Assembly (NCBI RefSeq): GCF_050947875.1
Contig: NC_134572.1
Coordinates: forward strand, 118,086,709-118,150,708
Length of the DNA stretch: 64,000 nt
Source of the DNA: Dermacentor variabilis
Taxonomy: Eukaryota; Arthropoda; Arachnida; Ixodida; Ixodidae
Direction: 5' to 3'
This document shows positions 25,653 through 53,810 of this stretch, piece after piece (positions within the stretch are counted from its first letter, which is position 1; each line of letters starts with the position of its first letter). The notes under the pieces were generated by a model that saw nothing but the letters and a program-made list of their open reading frames with translations, was not told the DNA's origin and did no database searches. Position numbers and translations under genes: made by a program.

Positions 25653-28185
25653 CAAGTCGGATTCACTCAAAATGAAATTCAATATCAGTCAGGCGCAGCT
25701 GCACTTATACTCGGACTCACGGTAAAAGAAGAGAGAGAGAAGCTGCAGTTTTGCTGGAAAGGTGAAGCAGTATTAGTGATAGCAAAGCTATTACACGAAG
25801 GAAAATTCTTACCATATGAATCCGTGTAAGGACCGCACCCCCGACATGACAGCCGATATTTTAAAACAAATGCAACTGAGAAGCAATCGGGTTCAGTGCG
25901 CCGATTCCAATCACGCTCAACGGCGAATTTTTGCGTGCCGCTACTAAATGGTGAGAGGAGGCGATCGCGGTGGTAATTTAGGGTGGATTTCATACACGTA
26001 GTTGGAAAAATTAGGCCAAATGGCCCAGTCCCATGTAAGGCTCATTGGAATAGCGGCAAAAAAGTGCGGCCCTTATGCGAGTCTGTACGTTATAATGGTC
26101 ACATAAATTGTAGTAAACATTAGCTTACTAATTAAAGCAACAAGCAATAGTGTAATGCACGGACCAATGTAAACCTGTAAATATCTCACTGGATGGTCAC
26201 GAGCACTCGCTGTCACAACGATGGCAGCGGGGGCGAACGGTTCGTACAGCGCAGTTCACCGGGACTCGGCAAAGTAGTAATCATCATAATACTGCCATTT
26301 TTTATGCCCGCTACAAGACGGTCCCTGTCAGCGTTATCTGCAATTACCACTCTCTCTTACAACACGTGATCTGCAACCTGCAACACTAGAGGCGTGGAAA
26401 GACAACCCAGGAAGGAAGGCAGCGTGCAAGAAGTTAGCAACCATCCCTGCTTGCACTGAATCATTGCACCCACCAATGATTAACAACAATTAGACACGGC
26501 CTGCGGGCCGTGCAGTCATTTCGCATCTACAGCAGGGATGGAGAATACGCGCGCTCTACTTCCGAAGCGCGTTTGATCACGTGACCTCCGACTAACCCGA
26601 GTATATTGAGCGCGCGAATGCCCATCAAGCCTCCATCCTTTTTGGCTCACTGTTACATGTTTTTTTCTTGCATCCACGATTTACAAGTCACTCATTCATA
26701 CGGCTTTTGGACTCTATATGGAACATCACGGCGACAATGAGAAATAAAACGAGAAATGGAAAGCATGCTTCGAGTTCGCTGCTGCAGACGTCGCACTGTG
26801 CACGGGCTGCAAACACAGCCCGAGCACATACGACAAAGCCAACAGTGGGCACCTCGCATATCGGTATACTTCGGCTGAACACGTCTGATGCTGAGAAGGA
26901 AGTGTATTTTCTACCGTATAAGCACCTGCGGAAACACTAGGCGTGCGGGGAGACAGCGCACGAGGAAGGACCAGCCAACTAAAATTGCAAGCTTGAACCC
27001 GGCGCAGATTACCTCCAAAATAAAGAGCGCCATCTGCGTACAGTTTTCCTCAGGCATACGGGCAGCCAAGCGCTGTCGCTACAAACTAGGAGAAAATGCA
27101 CGCTTCACTGACTGATTCGGAAAATTGTTCACTCTTGTTCTAATTGAGCGGTACTCCTTCCTGAAAGTTCCATGGCGATGAGTCTGGGTAAAAGAAAGAT
27201 GTTGGTAGCTACCGTATAGCTCTGATCAATCCTGCACCAAGGTGTCAAGAGTTTTACGTAGTGCTCCTTCTACATTAAGGCATACAGGAGGTATTCAGTT
27301 GTCAAAAGTTATGTGCCAATAGGAAGCGAGGAGGCAGGCTCCAGGGAAGCGAGGCAAGCTTCAAGCAAACCACCTGGCTTGGAAAACAATGCAATAAGTT
27401 ATGAAAAGGAACAAAAATGGGGTACACAACAGCGCAAGCAGGGCAAGGCCTTTTGGGTATGCAAAGACGTTTGATTACGCTATTTGTAAAACTCCATAGT
27501 TTATGCTGTGCATTTTCATTAATTTTTATTCGTCATATGCTTTCTCAGCTGCTCAATAACGTAATCCACGCCGTTCTTATTTGCTGTCGTGTCCTTTCGA
27601 GCTTTTGAGATATCAAGCTTCGCCTTACCATTTATATATTTAATATGGTTGATTATTTGTGCACCTGACAATTAATTACCAGATAATCCTTTATTCCACC
27701 GCCGGGAAATAAATGAAACCAATGGCACAAGGAATGTTTTGACAAGTTATTAAACTATGGCGTGATGGAGTTGCATTGCCTTATGCTAATAATTCGTCAT
27801 TACTTGTGTTCAGACATTGTTATATATTTGTAATTTTTACATGTCTTCACAAATGAACTTTCCCCAGGAAAAGATTTTTGATTGTACCTATGTGTATTTG
27901 TATGACCTAATATACACAAAACACATGTATCTCCCTAGTTTAAACAAATCTGCATGGCTCATCCTACTACTAGCCGTCACTTCAGGGAACAGTTCTTCGA
28001 GGTCACATTAAGTTCCAAGTGCAATTGTTAATACACACATGCACACACACATATGTGTGCGTCTACATGGGTGGTGTTTCGAAAGCTGGTTGGGCCCCAG
28101 CTACCCTCGGAAAAACGAAAACTTTCCGCCTATGCTACAAGGTCTTGTAAATACTTGTATAAGACAGTCACTTTATATGTATATA

Positions 28186-29029
28186 CAGGATGTCCCACTT
28201 AACTTGGGCCAAGGATTTAAAAATCAAAGGCACGTCGGAAGCAAATTGAACCAACGCATACTATTCGCAATAACCTATAGTAACTAAGACAATGTTTTGT
28301 TTTTCCCACAACTCGCTAAATAATTAAGTTCAATTACCCAACCTTTTAATTATTGGCTGAGGACCCTAAGTATGATACGCAGATTTGTAGAGCACCTTCA
28401 GAAACCACAGATAGAGTTGTTTCCTTTACGATACGTCTCGCGTATTCCTTTTTTCTGGGTTGCAAAGAAAGCCCGTGAAATATGAAAGAAAGCCAAGTGA
28501 CTGAGCGTTTGCACAATGGTATTGTGCTGCTCTCAAGCGTGTGTTCGGTGAACAAGGTCAGCTGCATCGTGACTGGCGATGAGGAAGCAGTAGGGCGTTC
28601 TTTATCTTATCGGCAGTGCTCAGCCAGGAGCATGCATTTTCGCCCTCATCCGATGGGAACCGACCCTGTTCACGGAACGCACGCTTGAGAGCAGCACGAT
28701 ACTACTGTGCGCAAGCGCTCCATCACATGGCTCTTTTCATATTTCGTGGGCTTTATTTGCAACTCGGAAAAAAGGAATACGCGAGACGTATCGTAAAGGA
28801 AACAACTCGATCAGTGGTTTCTGAAGGTGCTCTACAAATCTGCATGTTATACTTGGGGTCCTCAGCCAATAATTAAAAAGGTGGGTAATCAAACTTGGTG
28901 AGTTATGGGGAAAACAAAGATTGTCTTGAGTTACTATAGGCTACTGCAAATAATATGCATTCGGTTCAATTCGCTTCCCATGCACCTTTCATTTTTAAAG
29001 TCTTGGCTCAAGTTATGTGGGACACCCTG
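28186..29029. mobile_element. 844-bp fold-back MITE with very long terminal inverted repeats
   Basis: It begins CAGGATGTCCCACTTAACTT and ends AAGTTATGTGGGACACCCTG, with TA on each side. The inverted similarity runs almost the whole length: for example CGTATTCCTTTTTTCTGGGT near 28440 is matched inversely near 28770, and CTCTCAAGCGTGTGTTCGGTG near 28531 near the centre. Single-strand folding would give a long imperfect hairpin. No protein is encoded. Confidence 0.75.
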
Positions 29030-30649
29030 TATGTGTGTGTGTGCGTTTGGAAAGCAGGTCGACCTTCCCCCTCGCTGCAAGATGAAAGCTTTCAGCCTAT
29101 GCAAGGAGCCCATTTATTTCCAAGGAGCTTTAAGGGCCCTGTAATATTCTGTCCCAATTTAAGGTGTACAAACCCCATTCAAACTGGGCACCGGATAGGG
29201 CACCCTAGACCATGGTATTGGTGCCGGGCTGCATACTTCAAAATCAGCGAGCGACAAACCTGCTTCTCTGAACAACAAGGGTCATGCTTTAATGGGCAAC
29301 ACTGCATCTTTTACTTCAAGAAAGGCAGTCGGCAACTTTTTTTCTTTCAGAAAACCAGTGAAGTTTTCTAAAATTTTGCTGAACGATTTATTAACAGCGT
29401 TTGTTACTGCATTATCAGCAGTTCACCTGCTATATCGTCTTGTCTTTTACTCTTTTTTTTTTCAGTTGCAGTCATGTGCTTTTGTTATCTTCCATGAGCA
29501 CTTCATTGCTGGCACTGAGTGGAGAGGAAGCTGCAGGGACACCGACAGCAAATTTGTCAGGCTGTATGCACAAGATCACCAGAGGCTATAAATATTCCTA
29601 GCAATAATTAGTACAAAGTCGAAACTATTAACCAGACTTGCTAGAGCTTTCAAGGTCTAATTATTTACTTGAGGCAAACAACCAACCACTATTCTGCAAC
29701 GGTACATTTAAAAAACTGGGGAGCCAGACTGCCATTTCATATCTGTCAAATGTGCCCTCAAATTTGAATTCAGGGAAGCTGGTGCCATTCAATAGCACTG
29801 GATTCACACCAAAGTGATGGAACGACTGCCACTCATCTGCGGCACTTCGTGAATGAAAGGAAATCCCTGGACTAGCGAGACTCTTTCTTGGCACGAAAAC
29901 TGCCCAAACCAGTTCGAACTGCTGTGCATTCCGAGCTCCGAAGTTCAACTAATACTGGAAAAGCTTACCAACCCTGCAAAAGTTGTTGGGCCATCGTGCG
30001 GGCAAAAAGTGCATTTCATCTTGCCTGCATAGCACTAGAAAACAGGCAAACTAACTTGCACCCAAGGACAATCCACGTAGAGAGAATTTCTTTCGAGCAG
30101 CAAATATGGAAGTTTCACTCCATTATATTTCACACAAGCAGATAAGAGTAATCACTGGCCAAACTCAAGTCCCCAAGCTAAGCTAGTTCAAGGCAGGTCA
30201 GTCGAAGTGCACTGAACCACCGGGCTATGCATGTAACTAGTCTTGAATGAAATGTTTATGTACCCCACAATATACTGAAACAGCTCGAACTGCAACACAT
30301 AACACCAGCCAAAAGCTAATGGACAAATCCACCAAGAGAAAAATGTAGATCTGTTACACATGCAAGCACCTGTTAAAAGAAGATGCCCTGTGGATGAGCC
30401 AGTCTCTTACTAACAGCAAATGCTTTGGAAGAAATAGCAGCAAGGATGGAATACACTAAGCCTTCTTATTTAAACACCTACACATTGTGCAGAATGTTTT
30501 TGCTGTGCAGAGGTGGAAGCACCACTGAAAGTAAGACTACTTCACATTTTTATCAAGCTAGCTTCACTACTTGTGGTTTCAGTTGATCATGACTTGTAGA
30601 GACAAGAGAACAAAAGAACAGGAAGTATACCAAAACATGACAGCAGTGG
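29030..30649. other. No gene recognised, downstream of HP1
   Basis: A second AATAAA on the minus strand at about 29393-29388 could serve a longer HP1 3'UTR. Nothing else is assignable. Confidence 0.4.
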
Positions 30650-31694
30650 CCTCTTCATCATTTTATTGACTGCTGCCCTGAATGAGGGCATTCCATGAAC
30701 CCAAGTGCAGGACTGCAGTACAAATGACGAGTCCATGAACCCCTGCAGGCTGCTAAGGTACAAGACTGGCGGCACAGAATTCGATTCACAGAACAGGCAA
30801 TATTGACAGGCTTACTTTATGTGGCACGTCTGGCCTACATCTCCGAGAGAAAGACCAGTTACCAAGGTGACATGGGCAGCAAAAAGGGGGTACACAATAG
30901 TATAAAACAAGAGGTGTGCAAAATTGAACACAGCCTTGTGCTCACTGAACAGAGGCTTAAGAAGCCATCGCAATCATTTCTAAAACATAAGCACATGGAT
31001 GAACGCACTATGAGAAAACACAAGAGGGTGACGTGTAAAAAGTAACATGGTGTATGACTTGTCACAATTGCAGACAGGCTGGAAGCCTGCCAGCTTTTAA
31101 AAGAAAAAAAAAATGGGAGAGGGAGGCAAAAATGTAAAGAACAAAGGAGTGAAAAGAAAAAAAAAATATTAACCCCACCATTTTTTTTTTTTTCTATATG
31201 AGAACCTCGCATCTACTCCATCATTCACATCTCTCTGCACGAAAAGTGAAAAATGCAGTGGGCATCATCAACAATGTGTCCCGCATTTTGGCAGCCAATT
31301 GTGGGTGGGACGTCACAGCGGCCACTGCAATGTGAGCTGATGGACCACAGCATGTGCCCCTGGCTAGTGCAGCACTAGACTTCTATAGACGTCCTGCATA
31401 TAGTGAGCACAGAAATTCCAGCCGTTCCCCATTTCCCCTGGGTGTCACCAAAGGGCCAGATAGTCTTGCACAACGCATCGCCACGCACAGACCAAGCCTG
31501 CTATCGCCAAGGCCGCGTGCGGCTGCTCAAGCCTGCAATCGTCAGCAGCTCTGCCGAGTTGGCTCGTGTAATGCTGCTGTTCCAAGGGGCACGTGCTCGG
31601 GTCAGTCATCTCCACGAAGAGGTTTGCGCATGTTGAGGCCAATCCTTGGAGCGCAGGTTGGTGACCGGAAGAGGCCTGCACCCACGGTTGTCCC
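30650..31694 (-). other. HP1: Probable HP1 3'UTR with poly(A) signal
   Basis: The nearest AATAAA on the minus strand downstream of the HP1 stop is at 30667-30662, which would give a 3'UTR of about 1.0 kb. I saw no coding sequence in this stretch; it contains A/T runs at 31107-31195. The end point is inferred from the signal only. Confidence 0.4.
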
Positions 31695-47200
<15,506 letters not shown>

Positions 47201-47204
47201 TATC

Positions 47205-48348
47205 CTGCAAGGCCAGGAAAAACGCAGCGTGCCACACACACAAAAAAAATCAACGAAACAGATTAGTCCACAACTGCTAACGAACGCACGCAGAAGTCAG
47301 CTGCATGCCGCACTCACGGATACCGTATCCATCCGCGCGCGCGCGCTTGTCTATTTAATGCGACTTTAAATTTCAAGGAAATGCAGGCAGACTGTTCAGG
47401 TGAGCTGGTAGTGCTATCGTTAGATTAACTTCGTATGCAAAATGTAGAATTACCTCCGGGGAGTGAGAGAAATGTAGATAGGCTCCACGAATGTTGATAG
47501 AGAGCGCGCTAACCATGATGCTACGCGGAGACAAGCTTCACGCAGTATTTTAAAAGCGCGCTATTTATTCGTTATCATAGCGGTGGAGCAACTCGGGTTT
47601 TCCGCCCGGTGGAGACGAACCAACGGTTCACGTTCAGAGATACCGTACAACGTTAGGCTTAGCATAACAGACGCACGCTTAAACCCGACCGCGAACCACA
47701 GCGAGCAAAAGAGAATAGCGCTGAAGCGGCTCAAACGACCTCGAAAAACCGAGATTGAGCCGTATCGAAGAGCACGTAACTAACAGTAAAAGCGAGAGCG
47801 GCGCACCACAAGACGAGATAACGTGAGCGCCATGTTAAACTTTGTTTTAACACAACCTGTCACCATCACCAATGAAACGGAGAAAACTTCACCAAACGAT
47901 CGATGAGCTAATCATGTAGTTTCTTAAACAAAATATGGATGAATAACACAAGTTCGCGTCTAGAAATTTTCGTCACTCGCATTTACCTGGACACAAGCCG
48001 AATATCAACTCTATGGCTTAACAGAAAACTACTACAGGCGGGAAAACGTTCGATTACATACAAACAACGCAAAGCATGGGATATTAGCACCGCGGTTAAT
48101 GCGGCAAATAATCGGAGCATTTGCTTCAGCAAAGGCAATATAAAAATACGTAGTTAATATAAAAAATAACAAAATATTTTTAAACAATCACTACTAATAT
48201 TTTTTGTGAAGAAAATGTATTGTGCAGTTGCAAATAATTGTGATGACGTCTACTGAAGTGCGTGCATTCGTGGCATTCTGTGCAGGCGCTGGCGTTGAGC
48301 GGCAGCGTTCTTTCGTAGCTCCTAGTACTTGCAATCCATCGAGCGGAA
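47205..48348. promoter_or_regulatory. Presumed bidirectional promoter between HP1 and the hnRNP A gene
   Basis: The two start codons face away from each other, 1,148 bp apart, and no other gene lies between. Both transcripts should therefore start inside this interval, which also contains the likely short HP1 5'UTR intron (47205-47317). CpG-containing stretches occur at about 47560-47860. An AACATGGCG motif, which resembles a YY1 site, lies on the minus strand at about 47829-47837, and a second copy lies on the plus strand in hnRNP intron 1 at about 48708-48716. A pyrimidine-rich TTCTTTCG at 48308-48315, just upstream of the hnRNP ATG, could be a TCT-type initiator. Promoter function is inferred from gene arrangement; no start site is proven. 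Confidence 0.6.
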
Positions 48349-50795
<2,447 letters not shown>

Positions 50796-51235
50796 ACAAG
50801 TCGTCGTGGTTTTAACTGGGGGGTGAGTATTCGTAACGGCCGGGAGTTGTGGGCCTGGGAGTGACTCGTGTGTTTCCGACCCGCAGGGCGGCAGGAAAGC
50901 TTTGAGAGGGCAGAGCAGCCAGGGCTAGGCAGTGCAGCTTGGTCCGAGCTAGCTAGGCAACCGGCTAGCCCAGGTCTGGAGCTGTGCCAGCACCAGCTCA
51001 GGCAGTGCGTGTCCTCCGAGGAAGAGCCAGCCGCAGCACATCACATACAACCCCGTCCTCATCACATATGCGCCTTTGTGTCTATACCATTTGTCTCTCT
51101 TCTCTCACGTGTCTGTGGTCCCCCAAATGCAAGAGCGCTCTCCCTAGCCAGAGAGGCACCCGTTGCTCCTGTAGATGTTGTCTTGTGGTTCACGTCTGGG
51201 TCAATAAAGACTAGTGTTGTAACACACAGCATCTA
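50796..51235 (+). other. HNRNPA1: hnRNP A 3'UTR, with likely 3'UTR intron and poly(A) signal
   Basis: A GTGAGT donor at about 50823 and a CCGCAG acceptor ending at 50886 could define a 64-bp intron just after the stop codon. AATAAA is at 51203-51208, so cleavage is expected near 51225-51240. A further donor (TAG|GTAAGC at 51422), acceptor (CATTCACAG ending 52161) and AATAAA (52309-52314) downstream could be alternative terminal exons. Confidence 0.5.
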
Positions 51236-53320
51236 GTGTACAGAGAGAGTCTTGTTGTTTCTGTCTACCGTGAGCCTTAGTCGTCTATCTCGTATAAAGG
51301 CAGAGCTAGGCATGGCTGCCGGAGCTGGCCAAGGACTGGAGCTCGCTTCGCTGTCTAGGTGGTAGACAGGCGTGGATAGCGTAGCTGAGAGGAAGTCAGC
51401 TGCAGGAAGGCCATTTTGTAGGTAAGCACAGGTTTCTTTCTATCCTTGGGCTGCTGCATGCCAAGGGCAGGGTAACCCTTTCCGGTCGCAAACTGTCCAC
51501 TGTCTGGCCAGCCCAGACTGCGCCCATATTTTAGGCCGCATGTCTATTCTGGTGCTGGTGGCTTTGGCCAAAGCAGTGTTGCTCAGTCTCGAATAATTAA
51601 GCTTTATTCTCAGTTGCGCAGTATTGCAGTCGTGCATTGGTGTATGTGCAGTGCTCCTGTGTAGGCCTTGCAATCTGGTCCTGTTGGAAGTATCAAGTGG
51701 GCCGGAAATGGTTAAGGACTGGTGTCCACTGTTAAAGCTAGCCGTTCGTTTGCCTTTGGCAAATGCAATGCAAGTTAAAAGGGAAAGCAAAACTCTGCAG
51801 CTTTTAATGTGGGTAGCTCTGAATCTAAAAGGACTTCTGCTTTGCCCCCCAGAGTTCAAACAGGCTGCTGGCCTTGCCATAAGGACGTGGTGTGCCAAGG
51901 AGCCAGGCAAAAGGTATGTGTGCTGGTGGTGTCTGGTTGGGAATCTTCATTTGGCTCATGCTTGATCTTTCTCTTGGATACTGCATACAGCTATTGCTTC
52001 GTTATACAGGCTTTCAGAATGCCAGTCCTGTAGAGATTGCCCACAGGTGCAGTGAATGTTGTACATGTTAGCCTGATAGCCTAAGTAAAAGCAGTTTGTA
52101 TGCATTGCTGAACAAATTGAGAGTTCAGTTCTCATATCTTGCCTTCCTCTCCCATTCACAGGGACTTTTTCAGATCTAAAGTCTGCAGGAGCTGGAACCT
52201 CCTGCAGCAGTCCTGCTGGCCCACTTGCTTGGTTCTGCAGCAGGCATTGCCGTTGGCTCATCAAATGCACTGCGTGCCTGCCCTTGTACAATCTCGTGGA
52301 CACATTGCAATAAAAAGTTTCACGGTTGTATTGGCTTTCATAACTTCCAGTGCGAGGTCAATGGCAACCTCAAATGCCTACGGGCACTAGTATGTGCATA
52401 AGCGACGCTGCATTTATCCTGTTGCTATCTTGGTTCCAAAGGGGTTTATGAGAACTTGCTAGGAAACTGTTACAGCTTCAACAAATTCGTGCTTTGAAAA
52501 AGCAAGTGCACCATTGCAGTGCAGCATTGAAGTGTATATGGGAACTGGTTTTGGAGGAGAGTAAAATTTTCGTGTGCAATTGAGAGTAGGGATGCTGTAC
52601 ATCAAGTTAAGCATAATTTTAATGGGCAGTATTCTATGCGTCCTGCAATTCATGCCAGATTGAGGTACCTTAGCCAAGTCTACAATGTTACTAGCTCGAT
52701 ATGCTGTGCACAACTATACCAATCTACTACAACATAGTGCTCGAGAAATTTGGGAGCTTTTCTGGCAAGTTTCGTTATCAGTGTAGGTTTGTGAAAGGTT
52801 AGCAGCTTAATTGTGGCCTCTCACAAACTGTATGTTGGAGTGCTTATAAGTGCTATTGTGGCAGATGGTGTAAAAGTCTGTCTAGCTGAGTAGAAATCTG
52901 CACAGGGCTTTTGTCAAACTCCTTTGAGGATTCAGTTGAGATTTTTTTGCATGTTATTGTTATATAGCCTTCAACCCATCAGGTTGGAGAGTTGTTGCAC
53001 TGAGCAACTACCTCTCAAAGCTAATCCCATTCCTCTTAGACCATATTCTGCCTTGAAGCCTTGCAAAAGAGGCACATATTGAGTTTACATGCACCTGTGC
53101 TGTATGCCTACCTCCTTGAATGCTGAAAAAGTTTGGAATACTTTGTGGCCTGAACATGCCATCTGCAACTTCTGGTTGCATTGTACTTGAAGGAAGGGCA
53201 TGAATATGTGTACCTCTTCATTCCTGCACCTACAAGGGTGTGGGCTGTGGTGGCTTATCCATAGCTTCTGCATTTTAGAAATGTTTGTGGCTGGGTACAC
53301 CACAAGAGCCTTCAACCTGC
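51236..53320. other. Interval between the convergent hnRNP A and SMUG1 genes
   Basis: No coding exon is seen. It may contain alternative hnRNP 3'UTR exons (donor 51422; acceptor ending 52161; AATAAA 52309-52314 on the plus strand) and, on the minus strand, the SMUG1 3'UTR with an AATAAA at 51608-51603. If both are used the two transcripts would overlap at their 3' ends. Confidence 0.4.
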
Positions 53321-53560
53321 CTCAACCAGGCAATGTTGCATCCTATGCCATTTCAGAAGTAGGGCATGGTTCTGAGTTTCCATATGCTTCAGCATCAGCG
53401 GTTTTACTCAATGCCAGTTTTACTCAACCAGGCAACGTTGCATCCTACGCAATTTTGGAAGTAGGACACGGTTCTGAGTTGTTCCCATATACTTCAGCGT
53501 TGTTGACATCGGTTTCACTCGATGCCAGTTCAGAAGTAGGACACAGCTCTGTACTGGCCC
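53321..53560 (-). repeat. Diverged tandem repeat, about 102-bp unit, encoding the SMUG1 tail
   Basis: The segment starting CTCAACCAGGCAA at 53321 recurs at 53423, and GAAGTAGG-A/G-CA at 53356 recurs at 53458 and again at 53533. The first period is 102 bp (34 codons) and the last is 75 bp. The SMUG1 stop codon lies inside the second unit, so units two and three encode most of the C-terminal extension. Confidence 0.7.
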
Positions 53561-53810
53561 TGTCGGCAGCATCAGCCGAGATCAGTCCAAACGAAAGCAG
53601 CTCGGAGAGGGCCAGTGCATGCCAGCCACGGTTGGCCTTGGGGCTGGCTGGGCTTGGGTGGGTCAGGCAGAGCACTCTAGGTGGTTTGAAGGAACCGTCG
53701 CTTGTAGCGAGGGCTGCCAGTGTCCTGTCCCTTGCATAGCATCCTATGCCAACAACAATCTCTGGCCGCAGCAGGTTCAGCACAGACAGCAAGGCTGCAT
53801 CACAGATGGC
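53445..53810 (-). CDS. SMUG1: SMUG1 last exon (C-terminal half with catalytic His motif)
   Basis: Acceptor GCCTTTTGCAG; reads AICDAALLSVLNLLRPEIVV and THPSPASPKANRGW, then runs past the usual family end into a Ser/Thr/Glu-rich tail containing two CPTS units, stopping at TAG 53447-53445. No AATAAA is close to the stop on the minus strand; one lies at 51608-51603. Confidence 0.9.
   Translation of the reverse strand, partial: AICDAALLSVLNLLRPEIVVGIGCYARDRTLAALATSDGSFKPPRVLCLTHPSPASPKANRGWHALALSELLSFGLISADAADRASTELCPTSELASSETDVNNAEVYGNNSEPCPTSKIA

Larger units (their letters stand above)
16736..28185. other. No gene recognised
   Basis: AT-rich, with (TA)n, two hairpins and the CGATCGCGATCG inverted repeat. 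The block at about 23640-24700 is A/T-rich on the left and contains GAATAGGCCACGGCGGAGTT and a run beginning GGGCCCCTCACCAGG. It has the look of a dispersed repeat, but I cannot name it. No exon with conserved protein sequence was seen. Confidence 0.45.
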
